Numbered from the stretch's first letter, positions 44,393-52,858 are shown. The stretch: 64,000 nt of DNA from an uncultured Lachnospiraceae bacterium (GCA_910579865.1 CAJTXA010000008.1:82482-146481), one strand, 5' to 3'. Numbers and translations: made by a program. Notes: a model not told the origin generated them from the sequence alone.

Positions 44393-45850
44393 ATGAGAAG
44401 AAAGACGAAGATGTTTGTTGCGATACCAGCAGCAGCATTGTTGATGATGGGAATGGCAACAACAGGATTTGCAGCACCTACAAATGCGCCAAATTCACCA
44501 TCAAATACAACTTCAACGAATACATCAACAACGGTTCGAAATGGTTGGGTATCAGAGGTAAATGGAAGAGAAACGGTATGGTATTATTATGCAAACGGTG
44601 TTCGTTATCGTAACCAATGGGTAAATAGTAATAATGTTTGGTATTTTATGGATTCTGATGGAATTATGCTAACTGGATGGCAGACATTGAATGGAATAGA
44701 TTACTATTTTGATCCAAGCGGTGCAATGGCAACTGGATGGAGGAAAATTGTAGCAAATGATGATAGAGATTATAATGTAGGTCCAATGTCAGGAAGTTCT
44801 TCTTCTGGATCAAACTGGTATTATTTTGCTACAGCTTCAACAGGAAAAGGTTATCCAGAAGGAGCAATGGTACAAGGCTGGCTTCAGCTAGGGGATAATT
44901 GGTATTATTTGGCAGATAATGAAGTAGAATCGGAAAATGTTGATTTTGAATATGGACAGATGGTTTATGGAGAAGTAGAGATTGATGGAAATGCATACTA
45001 CTTTGGAAAAGAAAATGAAGGGGTTATGAGAACCGGATTTGTAAAGGCATCGGATATTAATAATAGTGCTTCTTCTTCTGTTCGACCAGGCGGCTCTACT
45101 TCCAATAAAGAAGGTACTTATTATTATGGTACAGGTGGTTCTAGTATTGGAATTAAATGGGTAGATGCTTGGTTAAGTTTGAATAACGATTGGTATTATT
45201 TTGATGAAGAAGGTAAGATGGTAACTGGACAGATGGCAACCGATTCGAAAGGAAAATGGTGCGAATATGATTCTGGTGATGCTAGTTATTTCTATTATTT
45301 AGATCCTTCTTCTGGAAAGATGCAGACTGGTTGGGTAAATGTAAAGGAAAATAATCATGTGACTAATAGTCCTTTAGGCAGCAGCAGTTCTGGAAAATAT
45401 TATCAGTACTATAATACTTCTGGTGCAATGCATTTTGGCTGGTTAAATTTAAGTGGAAAGTGGTATTATCTGACAAAACAAGATGATGTAGGAACAGATA
45501 CATTTGATGGATATGTGGTAGGACAAATGGCTGTTGGATATAAAGAGATTGATGGAGATGGTTTCTTTTTAAATAATAGTGGTATTATGGAAACTTCTGC
45601 TTGGAAAGAGATTGATGATGTATCCTATTATTTTGGCTCCAATGGTGCAATGGTAAAATCAAAGAGCTTAGATGATATTGAAGTGGTAAAGAGAAGTGGA
45701 AGAAGTTATCCAATTGATACAGATGGTTCTCCTATGGAGGAAGGAACTGTAATTTATTATTATGGTGGACGGTATACGACAAATACACCAAGTGATTCTC
45801 AGAAAAACGTAAAAGAATATGAAGTAAATTCAAAAGGCTATTTAAGCTAA
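44393..45850 (+). CDS. Secreted cell-wall-binding-repeat protein
   Basis: A 485-residue exported protein with a signal peptide (1-27, GFA/AP), a Thr/Ser/Asn-rich spacer (28-46), and degenerate CW-binding repeats to the C-terminus (GWVSEVNGRETVWYYYANG, LTGWQTLNGIDYYFDPSGAM, QGWLQLGDNWYYLADN, TGWVNVKEN), several with insertions of Ser/Gly loops. There is no enzymatic domain. It resembles the 43397 protein in build and is probably a paralogue. A strong terminator follows at 45884. Confidence 0.87.
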   Translation: MRRKTKMFVAIPAAALLMMGMATTGFAAPTNAPNSPSNTTSTNTSTTVRNGWVSEVNGRETVWYYYANGVRYRNQWVNSNNVWYFMDSDGIMLTGWQTLNGIDYYFDPSGAMATGWRKIVANDDRDYNVGPMSGSSSSGSNWYYFATASTGKGYPEGAMVQGWLQLGDNWYYLADNEVESENVDFEYGQMVYGEVEIDGNAYYFGKENEGVMRTGFVKASDINNSASSSVRPGGSTSNKEGTYYYGTGGSSIGIKWVDAWLSLNNDWYYFDEEGKMVTGQMATDSKGKWCEYDSGDASYFYYLDPSSGKMQTGWVNVKENNHVTNSPLGSSSSGKYYQYYNTSGAMHFGWLNLSGKWYYLTKQDDVGTDTFDGYVVGQMAVGYKEIDGDGFFLNNSGIMETSAWKEIDDVSYYFGSNGAMVKSKSLDDIEVVKRSGRSYPIDTDGSPMEEGTVIYYYGGRYTTNTPSDSQKNVKEYEVNSKGYLS

Positions 45851-45883
45851 AAATATTTTTTGATACATATTATGATACTATTT

Positions 45884-45923
45884 GCAGTTCTAAAATTTTA
45901 AAATATTTTAGAACTGCTTTTTT
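45884..45923 (+). terminator. Intrinsic terminator after the second repeat protein
   Basis: A 13-bp stem GCAGTTCTAAAAT/ATTTTAGAACTGC (45884-45896 with 45905-45917) is followed by six T. The first half-site of the transporter operator begins at its last T. Confidence 0.9.
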
Positions 45924-45957
45924 GTTCATATTTTAAAAAAAATCCTTGACAATGAAC
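45924..45957. promoter_or_regulatory. Inverted repeat operator candidate 1 (BCCT promoter)
   Basis: GTTCAT (45924-45929) and ATGAAC (45952-45957); GTTCA and TGAAC are 24 bases apart. The right half touches the -35 box. Confidence 0.7.
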
Positions 45958-45974
45958 GAAAGCTGCGGTACTAT
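45946..45974 (+). promoter_or_regulatory. Promoter of the BCCT transporter gene
   Basis: TTGACA (45946-45951), 17-base spacer, TACTAT (45969-45974), about 60 bases before the ATG. Two inverted repeats of the GTTCA-N24-TGAAC type surround it. Confidence 0.85.
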
Positions 45975-45976
45975 AT

Positions 45977-46010
45977 GTTCAATGAATCTGATATATTTTT
46001 AAAAATGAAC
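45977..46010. promoter_or_regulatory. Inverted repeat operator candidate 2 (BCCT promoter)
   Basis: GTTCA (45977-45981) and TGAAC (46006-46010), again exactly 24 bases apart; the left half begins two bases after the -10 box, over the likely start of transcription. Confidence 0.7.
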
Positions 46011-46035
46011 AAAATAGAAAAGAGGATATTTTAAT

Positions 46036-47574
46036 ATGAACAGAAAAAAATGGAATGAGATTGACTGGGGAATTACCCTAGTACCACTTGGAATTATTAT
46101 ATTAATTTCTATAGCATTGATGTGGATACCAGAGAAGGCACAAAAGGTCATTCGTTGTTTTAACAATTTTTTTGTAAATGAATTTGGATTCTTTTATATG
46201 CTATTAGGACTTGGTATTTTGATTGTAGCTATTTGGCTGGCTTTTTCAAAATATGGCAATGTATCACTTGGAACAGTTGAGAAACCACGGTATGGAAATT
46301 TTCGATGGGGAGCTATGATTTTTACTTCAACAATGGCAGCTGATATTTTATATTGGTCATTAGTGGAATGGGCTTATTATTATGAGTCTACTCCATTTGG
46401 AGCAGAACAGATGACATTGGCAGAGAAACAAGATATGGCTTCTGCCTATCCTCTTTTTCATTGGGGACCGATTCCATGGGCGTTTTATATCCTTCCTGCG
46501 GTTGCTTATGCTTATATGATTCATGTAAAAAAAAGAAATCGGCAGACACTTTCTGAGGCTTGCCGTTCGACATTAGGAAACTGTGTCAATCGATGGCAGG
46601 GAAGATTTATTGATATTTTTGCGGTAGTTGGTCTGCTTGCTGGAACAGCAACTACGTTTTCTTTAGCAACACCGCTTTTGTCAGGTGCAGTAGCAAAGGT
46701 ATTTCAAGTAAAAGAAACAAAATTTTTATCTATTTTGATTTTATTTATAATTGGAATTGTTTTTATGGCAGCTGTTTTATGGGGAATGAAAGCAATTGCA
46801 CATTTGGCAAGTATTTGTGTAGGATTATTTGTTATTTTGGTGGGAATTTTCTTTTTTTGCGGACCAAAAGTTTATCTAATTGAAACAGGAATTACAGCGA
46901 TAGGAACTGTAGTACAAAATTTTGTACATATGGCTACTTGGATGGATCCGCTTCGTTTATCTGGAGATGGCGGAACTGGATTTCCACAGACATGGACGAT
47001 CTTTTATTGGGCCTATTGGATTGCATGGTTTGTTGCAACTCCGTTTTTTATCGCTAGAATCTCAGAGGGTAGAACAATCAAACAGACGATTTTAGGGGGA
47101 TTGTCTTGTGGGCTTTTAGGAACCTACACTTCTTTCTTAATTTTTGGAGGATTTGGCTTATATCAGCAGACACATGGAATTGTAGATGTAGCAGGAGACC
47201 TTGCAGCTGGTGAAAGTCCTTCTGCAGTGATTTTACAGGTTTTTGATCAGCTTCCTATTACAGAGATTGCTTTGGTGGTATTGATTTTAGCGATGATTGC
47301 ATTCTATGCTAGTACATTTGATGCAATTACATTAGTGGTGGCTGGCTATTCAGAGAAAAAGGTAGAACAGGCAGAAGAGCCACGAAAAGAATTACGTATT
47401 TTTTGGGCATTTGTTTTTTTACTATTGCCAATTGCACTTATGTTTTCAGAGAGCACGTTATCTATGTTGCAAACAATTTCGATTATTGCTGCATTTCCAT
47501 TGGGATTGATTATGATTTTAATTGTTTATAGTTTTTTTAAAGAGATAAAAGCAGATTCGACAAAGCGAATTTAG
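46036..47574 (+). CDS. BCCT family transporter, probable choline importer
   Basis: A 512-residue, 12-helix secondary transporter of the betaine/choline/carnitine family in the cytoplasmic membrane. The family core is visible: DILYWSLVEWAYYY in helix 2-3, the substrate and ion region GLLAGTATTFSLATPL, and the signature QTWTIFYWAYWIAWF with aromatic-box Trp residues, then ATPFFIARISEGRT. BCCT members carry betaine, choline, carnitine or ectoine; choline is preferred because the gene shares its promoter repeats with the choline kinase/cytidylyltransferase gene. The terminal osmosensor tails of BetP are absent, so a nutritional role fits. Confidence 0.9.
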   Translation: MNRKKWNEIDWGITLVPLGIIILISIALMWIPEKAQKVIRCFNNFFVNEFGFFYMLLGLGILIVAIWLAFSKYGNVSLGTVEKPRYGNFRWGAMIFTSTMAADILYWSLVEWAYYYESTPFGAEQMTLAEKQDMASAYPLFHWGPIPWAFYILPAVAYAYMIHVKKRNRQTLSEACRSTLGNCVNRWQGRFIDIFAVVGLLAGTATTFSLATPLLSGAVAKVFQVKETKFLSILILFIIGIVFMAAVLWGMKAIAHLASICVGLFVILVGIFFFCGPKVYLIETGITAIGTVVQNFVHMATWMDPLRLSGDGGTGFPQTWTIFYWAYWIAWFVATPFFIARISEGRTIKQTILGGLSCGLLGTYTSFLIFGGFGLYQQTHGIVDVAGDLAAGESPSAVILQVFDQLPITEIALVVLILAMIAFYASTFDAITLVVAGYSEKKVEQAEEPRKELRIFWAFVFLLLPIALMFSESTLSMLQTISIIAAFPLGLIMILIVYSFFKEIKADSTKRI

Positions 47575-47739
47575 GAGAAATACTTCATTTTATAGAAGAT
47601 ATGTCAAAATTTGTTGTAGAATGACTAAAGAGAAAGGCAGGTATTCCCTAATTATGTTGAAATATGTCTAACGAATTTAATTTACAAAACAGGACAGGAA
47701 GGGTAAGATAGAGGACAGAAAAGGAGATGTTGCTCTATG

Positions 47740-47961
47740 ATGAAAATATATATATGCCCGATTTGTGGTTTTACAGCGATTACCTCCCGAAGAACTGAAT
47801 GTGAGTGCAGAAAATGTACACGAGAAATGTTGAAAGCACCAGTGACAATTGACGAATGGTGGGAATGGGGTAGTGACCAAAGAGAAAGTTTTGTGGAAAG
47901 CTTTTTGGAAAGTGCCTGTACAAAAGTTTCACCAAAAAATACAACAGACGACTGTTTCTGA
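47740..47961 (+). CDS. Small zinc-ribbon-like protein
   Basis: A 73-74-residue protein with an N-terminal zinc-ribbon-type Cys set (CPICGF ... CECRKC) in the first 30 residues, and an acidic, Trp-rich helical remainder (DEWWEWGSDQRESFVESFLES). AAGGAGAT lies about 10-13 bases before two adjacent ATG codons (47737, 47740). Its stop codon lies inside the stem of the following terminator. The function is unknown; it may bind nucleic acid or protein. Its reality rests on the Cys pattern and site and is moderately supported. Confidence 0.65.
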   Translation: MKIYICPICGFTAITSRRTECECRKCTREMLKAPVTIDEWWEWGSDQRESFVESFLESACTKVSPKNTTDDCF

Positions 47962-47983
47962 TTTAGAAACAGGCGTCTTTTTT
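47947..47983 (+). terminator. Intrinsic terminator overlapping the zinc-ribbon gene stop
   Basis: A 13-bp stem GACGACTGTTTCT/AGAAACAGGCGTC (one mismatch) at 47947-47977 is followed by six T. Confidence 0.88.
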
Positions 47984-48127
47984 GATTCATGCCTATGTTG
48001 TAAGAAAATTGTAAGTAAAATCCAATAATTTCCGTCACTCATATGGAGAATTATGGAGTATAATAGAAATTACTCGAAAGAGGAGAAATTTTTTAAGAGA
48101 AAAATAAGATACGATAGGAGAAGGTGG

Positions 48128-50794
48128 ATGAAAAAGCAATTACTTTCCACACTGGTGATATCCAGTGCAATTATGATGACTGCAGCGATTCCAGCAAATG
48201 CAGAAGCAGGATGGGTAACTGCAAATGGAAATACTTATTATTATGATGCAGAAGGCAATCTGTGTAAGGGACTAACACAGATTAATGGAGCCTATTACTA
48301 TTTTAATGGAAATGGTGTGATGCAGACTGGAGTTTTAATTCTAGATAAGCATATTTTTTATTTTAATGAAGCTGGAATTATGCAGGTTGGTGATACTGTT
48401 CTTCCAGATGGAGTGATGTATCATTTTGATCCAAATGGAGCCTTAACAGTAGAGACTCCGGGATGGCAGACAATAAATGGTTCCTCCTATTATTTTAGAA
48501 CAACGAATGAAGTAGAAACAGGATGGAAAAAAGTCAATGATTATTATGTCAATGATATTGGAGAACGGATGGAAGGGGTAATTGCCCGTGGAATTGATGT
48601 TTCTCGTTATCAGGGACAAATTGATTGGAATGCAGTAGCAGCAGATGATGTTTCTTTTGCCTTTATTCGAGTGGGCAGTGTAAAGTATGGAGTGGATGCC
48701 TATTATGATGCCAATATGCGAGCAGCAAATGCTGCCGGGATTAAGAGTGGGATTTATGTCTATTCCTATGCTACAACACCAGAAGAAGCAGTGGCAGAGG
48801 CAGATTTTGTACTCTCTAATATTAAAAATTATCAAGTTAGCTTCCCAATCGCAATTGATGTGGAAGACAGTGTACATAAATCATTAAATCCACAACAACT
48901 TTCCGCTGTAGTAAAGGCATTTTGTGATCGCATTGAAGAATATGGTTATCAGCCAATTCTATATTCTAGTACAAATTGGTATCGAAATTCATTTGATATG
49001 TCAGCTCTTTCAGGAGTACGAAAATGGGTAGCACAATATTATCACTACTGTGCGATTGATACTAGAGATGTATGGCAGGCAACCAGTTCTGCTACAATTA
49101 ATGGAATTTCTGGAAGAGTAGATTTGAATTATCTTTATACTGATTTTTCTCCAATGATTCCAGCAAATGGCTGGGTTATCCGAGCTGGAAATTGGTTTTA
49201 TTTTAGAGATTATCGGAAACAGACTGGATGGCTTTTAGATGGGAATACCTATTACTTTTTAAATCATAAAGGAGCGATGCAGACGGGATGGCTGCTTTAT
49301 AATGGAAAATATTATTATTTAAACCAAAATGGAACTATGCAGGTTGGATGGGCTACAGTAGACAAAAAGCGTTATTATCTTGGTGAAGATGGAATTATGC
49401 AGACCGGATGGAAGCTAATTCAAGGAAATTATTATTATTTTGCAATTGATGGCAGTATGCAGACTGGATGGTTTTTAGATGGGAAGAACTGGTATTATCT
49501 AAAAGAAGATGGAGCAATGGCCACTGGTTTTACAAAAGTAGATGGAGTGACCTATTATCTAGATGCTAGTGGGGCGATGCAGGTCGGTTGGCAAGTAATA
49601 GGAGATAAGCATTATTACTTTACTGCAGATGGAGCAATGCAGACTGGATGGCTAAATTATAACAATCAGCGTTATTATTTGGATGAACATGGAGTAATGC
49701 AGACAGAATGGGCACAGTTAGGAAAAGACTGGTATTATTTTGGTGAAAGCGGAACGATGCGAAAAGGCTTTATCTCTGTAGAGGGAGAAACCTATTATTT
49801 GGATGCAAATGGAGTGATGCAGACTGGATATCAGACTCTTTCTGGACATCGTTATTACTTTAAAGAAAACGGTGCAATGGCAGTTGGATTTACAGAAATT
49901 GGGCAAAAACGCTATTACTTTGATGAAAATGGTTATCTTTCTACTGGATGGAGAGAGGTAGATGGACACTGGTATTTTATGCAGACCGATGGATCGGTGA
50001 CAACAGGATGGTATAGTGAACTTGGAAAGAATTATTATTTCCTTGGAGATGGCCAAATGGTAACAGGATGGTATCAGATTGGAGAAGACTGGTATTACTT
50101 TAATGAAAATGGTGCAAGACATGTTGGATGGTTACAACTTCAGGAAAAATGGTATTATCTTTCTTTAAATGGTGTAATGGAAACAGGACTTGTTAAAATA
50201 GCACAAGATTATTATTATTTTGATGAAAATGGAGTGATGAAAACAGGTTGGGTTAATCTTTCAGATGGAAGATATTACTTTAATGAAAATGGACGGCAGC
50301 AGAAAGGCTGGATTACTCTAAATGAAAAGAAGTATTATTTAGATGCCAATGGACGGATGCAGAAAGGCTGGCTGACTTTGGGAGAACAAAGTTATTATTT
50401 TAATAATGATGGTCAGATGCAGATTGGATGGATACAAATTGAGGGAAAACGGTATTATTTTGGAACAGATGGAATACGACAAAGCGGATGGATACAGGTG
50501 AAAGAAGACTGGTATCTACTAGATGCAGAGGGAGTGATGCAGACTGGATGGGTACAAAATACAAATGGACAGTGGCAATACCTTTCTGCAGATGGAGTAC
50601 GGCAAAGCGGATGGGTACAGGATGCTGGAAGATGGTATTATATGGATGGAAATGGAGTGATGCAGACTGGATGGGTACAAGTGGCTTTCGATTGGTATTA
50701 CATGGAAAAAGATGGAAAGATGATTGCTGGAACAACAAGAGAAATTGAAGGAGTTTCTTATACCTTTGCTGCTGATGGACATATGGTACAATAA
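48128..50794 (+). CDS. GH25 muramidase with 27 C-terminal cell-wall-binding repeats
   Basis: An 888-residue secreted lysozyme-type autolysin. Signal peptide 1-25 (ANA/EA); about five CW repeats (26-150); a GH25 domain (about 153-342) with the catalytic Asp/Glu set in GIDVSRYQG, FPIAIDVEDS and RVDLNYLY; then 27 nearly continuous 20-residue repeats (347 to the end) of the form QTGWxxxxxxWYYFxxxGxM. GH25 cuts the MurNAc-GlcNAc bond of peptidoglycan, and the repeats tether the enzyme to the wall, probably through phosphocholine as in pneumococcal and phage Cp-1 enzymes. The start follows AGGAGAAGGTGG; a 25-codon upstream extension was rejected. Phosphocholine recognition is inferred. Confidence 0.95.
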   Translation: MKKQLLSTLVISSAIMMTAAIPANAEAGWVTANGNTYYYDAEGNLCKGLTQINGAYYYFNGNGVMQTGVLILDKHIFYFNEAGIMQVGDTVLPDGVMYHFDPNGALTVETPGWQTINGSSYYFRTTNEVETGWKKVNDYYVNDIGERMEGVIARGIDVSRYQGQIDWNAVAADDVSFAFIRVGSVKYGVDAYYDANMRAANAAGIKSGIYVYSYATTPEEAVAEADFVLSNIKNYQVSFPIAIDVEDSVHKSLNPQQLSAVVKAFCDRIEEYGYQPILYSSTNWYRNSFDMSALSGVRKWVAQYYHYCAIDTRDVWQATSSATINGISGRVDLNYLYTDFSPMIPANGWVIRAGNWFYFRDYRKQTGWLLDGNTYYFLNHKGAMQTGWLLYNGKYYYLNQNGTMQVGWATVDKKRYYLGEDGIMQTGWKLIQGNYYYFAIDGSMQTGWFLDGKNWYYLKEDGAMATGFTKVDGVTYYLDASGAMQVGWQVIGDKHYYFTADGAMQTGWLNYNNQRYYLDEHGVMQTEWAQLGKDWYYFGESGTMRKGFISVEGETYYLDANGVMQTGYQTLSGHRYYFKENGAMAVGFTEIGQKRYYFDENGYLSTGWREVDGHWYFMQTDGSVTTGWYSELGKNYYFLGDGQMVTGWYQIGEDWYYFNENGARHVGWLQLQEKWYYLSLNGVMETGLVKIAQDYYYFDENGVMKTGWVNLSDGRYYFNENGRQQKGWITLNEKKYYLDANGRMQKGWLTLGEQSYYFNNDGQMQIGWIQIEGKRYYFGTDGIRQSGWIQVKEDWYLLDAEGVMQTGWVQNTNGQWQYLSADGVRQSGWVQDAGRWYYMDGNGVMQTGWVQVAFDWYYMEKDGKMIAGTTREIEGVSYTFAADGHMVQ
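49166..50785 (+). repeat. 27 tandem 60-bp coding repeats
   Basis: Each unit encodes 20 residues, and the 60-bp phase is kept almost without interruption (one 21-residue unit near 50545-50607). Units such as those around 50470-50680 are very similar at the DNA level, for example repeated GGAGTGATGCAGACTGGATG, so unequal recombination could change copy number. Confidence 0.9.
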
Positions 50795-50803
50795 GTAGGA
50801 GGA

Positions 50804-50876
50804 AATAAGGCTTCTTTGTAAGAAATACATAAGAAGCCTTATTATAAAGTAGGAGTGGAATACTTTATTATAATTT
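50804..50876. terminator. Convergent terminator hairpins
   Basis: AATAAGGCTTCTT (50804-50816) pairs with AAGAAGCCTTATT (50831-50843), and a second AT-rich dyad follows to 50876. They lie between the converging GH25 and licCA genes; T runs are short. Confidence 0.65.
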
Positions 50877-52634
50877 AATAACAGACGCTTTTTTATAATA
50901 GGTTTTTGCATAGCGATACATTTTTAACGTATACTCTCCAAATTCTTCTCCCAATGCAATTTTATATTCAGCCCAAAGTGCCCATAGGAATCCAGATAGA
51001 GCCATATAGGAATAGTAACGGAAGGATTCCTGTGGAATTGGCGGGCGGTTTAGATAGGATTTTAACAGACGATCGGCATCGTTTTCTTCATAGTAGGCAT
51101 AGATTGCAAACATAGCTGGATCAATAAGAGAGTCTGCCATTCCTGCATATTCCCAATCAATTAGGCGAATGTGATTTTCTGGAAGAATTAAAAAGTTTGC
51201 AAATACACTGTCTATATGAGCCAAGACTTTTGGAAGGTTTAGAGAGTCTAGCTGATCTAGTAGTTTTTGCATATTAGGACGAACCTCGTTATAGTCCTCA
51301 AATTGGATTGCGTTGTGTTGTCTACAGAGTGTTTCATAGAAAGCAATTCGTTCTCTTAGATCAAACATATGGTTTACTTTAATACCAGATTGATGAAAAC
51401 GAGACAGAATTTTCATACAGGCATCTACTTCGGAGGGATTTGTTGGGTCGCAGGTTCTTGAATTTTCATAGTAACGGGATATTTTATAGCCTGTTTTTCC
51501 ATCAAAGTGAATAATCGTATCAGATAGATGTAAGTCTTTTATTGCCTCATAGACTGTTTTTTCCTGATAGCGGTTGATTAGATCTTCTGTACCAGGCCCA
51601 GGGATTCGAAAGATATACTCTTTTTGGTCTACTGTAAATAGGAAGGATTTGTTTGTCATACCAGATTTTAAACAGCGAAGCCCTGTAATCTGGCTTTCTG
51701 GTATCTGGAAGATAGAGGCAATGCGTTCTAGAGCTTCATTTTTTGAATGGTTTTGATATTGTGTGTCAAATTGACGCAGTTCTTCTAAATTTTCAAATTC
51801 ATAGACCGTATTTTCAGGCTGTTTGTAAAGAAACATCGTCAGTTGATTTAAATTTTGGATTAGGACATGTTCCCAATAAAAGTTTTCTGTACCTGGACGG
51901 TGATAATATTTTTCTAGTAGTGGTACAAATTTACTAGAAAAGGTACGGTCTAGATAGACTGGGCCATACATAACATAGGAATCACTTCCTCCTATATCAA
52001 TCTGGATAATACGATTTTTTTTATCACAGGTTAAACACCATTCCGAAGTATTTCCTTTCATATAGACGCTGCTGTACCAGGCTTCTGGTTCATAGGTATG
52101 AAAGATATTTTCCCGCATCCAATGATCAGAGGATAGGATATAGGTATTGTCTAGCAAATGACGACAGTGATAGAGTGTAGCTAAAGTATTTTTGGTGGAA
52201 TATTCTGGGTTATAGATAAGTTTTACGCCATATTTATCAATTAGATAGTCAAATTTTTCTTTTAAATAACCTACCATAATGGTGATATTGTAAATTCCTA
52301 CTTCATGGAGCTGTTTGATTTGCCGTTCAATCATACGTTCACCAAACACTTCTAATAGACCTTTTGGTGTTTCAAAGGTAAGTGGAACAAAGCGAGAGCC
52401 AAAACCAGCTGCAATAATAATGGCATTGCTGACATGAAATTCCTCTAATTTTTGACTTCCTTTTTCGGTTAATTGATAACAAGAGGCAGTTTGGCTTAGA
52501 TATCCTGTTTCGATTGCTTTTTTTATACATTTGTTGACATTGCCTAGTGAAATATTTAATTTTTTTGCTAGGAGACGTTGGGTAATAACAGGATTGGACT
52601 GTACACTGCGCAGCAAAAGTGGTAATGTATTCAT
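50868..52634 (-). CDS. Trifunctional fusion: winged HTH, CTP:phosphocholine cytidylyltransferase (LicC), choline kinase (LicA)
   Basis: A 588-residue protein. Residues about 1-65 form a winged helix-turn-helix (SNPVITQRLLAKKLNISLGNVNKCIKKA, LTEKGSQKL). About 68-300 form a LicC-type nucleotidyltransferase (IIIAAGFGSRFVPLTFETPK, SSDHWMREN). About 302-588 form a LicA-type choline kinase/APH-fold domain (LKSGMTNKSFLF, LAHIDSVFANFL with catalytic Asp, IRLIDWEYAG with metal Asp). It should convert choline to phosphocholine and then CDP-choline, the LicD donor, and may also bind DNA. AAGGAGG precedes the ATG. In pneumococcus these are separate licA and licC genes. The gene is alone on the minus strand. 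Confidence 0.93.
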   Translation of the reverse strand: MNTLPLLLRSVQSNPVITQRLLAKKLNISLGNVNKCIKKAIETGYLSQTASCYQLTEKGSQKLEEFHVSNAIIIAAGFGSRFVPLTFETPKGLLEVFGERMIERQIKQLHEVGIYNITIMVGYLKEKFDYLIDKYGVKLIYNPEYSTKNTLATLYHCRHLLDNTYILSSDHWMRENIFHTYEPEAWYSSVYMKGNTSEWCLTCDKKNRIIQIDIGGSDSYVMYGPVYLDRTFSSKFVPLLEKYYHRPGTENFYWEHVLIQNLNQLTMFLYKQPENTVYEFENLEELRQFDTQYQNHSKNEALERIASIFQIPESQITGLRCLKSGMTNKSFLFTVDQKEYIFRIPGPGTEDLINRYQEKTVYEAIKDLHLSDTIIHFDGKTGYKISRYYENSRTCDPTNPSEVDACMKILSRFHQSGIKVNHMFDLRERIAFYETLCRQHNAIQFEDYNEVRPNMQKLLDQLDSLNLPKVLAHIDSVFANFLILPENHIRLIDWEYAGMADSLIDPAMFAIYAYYEENDADRLLKSYLNRPPIPQESFRYYSYMALSGFLWALWAEYKIALGEEFGEYTLKMYRYAKTYYKKASVIKL

Positions 52635-52674
52635 AGAAACCTCCTTGTGGATCGCATATTGCGAATCTGTATAT

Positions 52675-52708
52675 GTTCATAAAAATTATTTTTTAAAATT
52701 CTTTGAAC
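52675..52708. promoter_or_regulatory. Inverted repeat operator candidate 3 (licCA promoter)
   Basis: GTTCA (52675-52679) and TGAAC (52704-52708), exactly 24 bases apart, as in the two copies at the BCCT promoter. Flanks extend the match (TATATGTTCAT and TTGAACATTATA). On the minus strand the promoter-proximal half directly follows the -10 box. Confidence 0.75.
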
Positions 52709-52737
52709 ATTATATACAAAAACGGGAGAATAGTCAA
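52709..52737 (-). promoter_or_regulatory. Promoter of the HTH-licC-licA gene
   Basis: On the minus strand TTGACT (52737-52732), 17-base spacer, TATAAT (52714-52709), 75 bases before the ATG. Confidence 0.85.
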
Positions 52738-52790
52738 TAGATGGGTTAAGAATAAGAAAAAAATTGCCGATAAGGTAGAAAGGAGATTGT

Positions 52791-52847
52791 ATGACAAAAA
52801 ATGGGTTATGGGATGAAAATGGAGAGGGACAAAGAATGAAGAGATAG
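52791..52847 (+). CDS. Possible 18-codon leader peptide
   Basis: ATG 52791 follows a strong GAAAGGAG site and gives an 18-residue peptide (MTKNGLWDENGEGQRMKR) ending in a TAG that overlaps the AGGAGAG ribosome site of the downstream wall-protein gene. The arrangement suggests translational coupling, but the peptide is short and unproven. Confidence 0.4.
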   Translation: MTKNGLWDENGEGQRMKR

Positions 52848-52858
52848 GAGAGTGAAGC

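Noticed and set aside
49166..50785. Regular 60-bp repeat array that might be mistaken for CRISPR or satellite DNA
   Set aside because: The repeats are in frame and encode a continuous 20-residue wall-binding motif; there are no spacers.
43397..50794. Possibility that the repeat proteins are clostridial toxin-type (TcdA/TcdB CROP) proteins
   Set aside because: No glucosyltransferase, protease or translocation domain is present; all have signal peptides and the short choline-binding-type unit, and the only enzyme domain is GH25.
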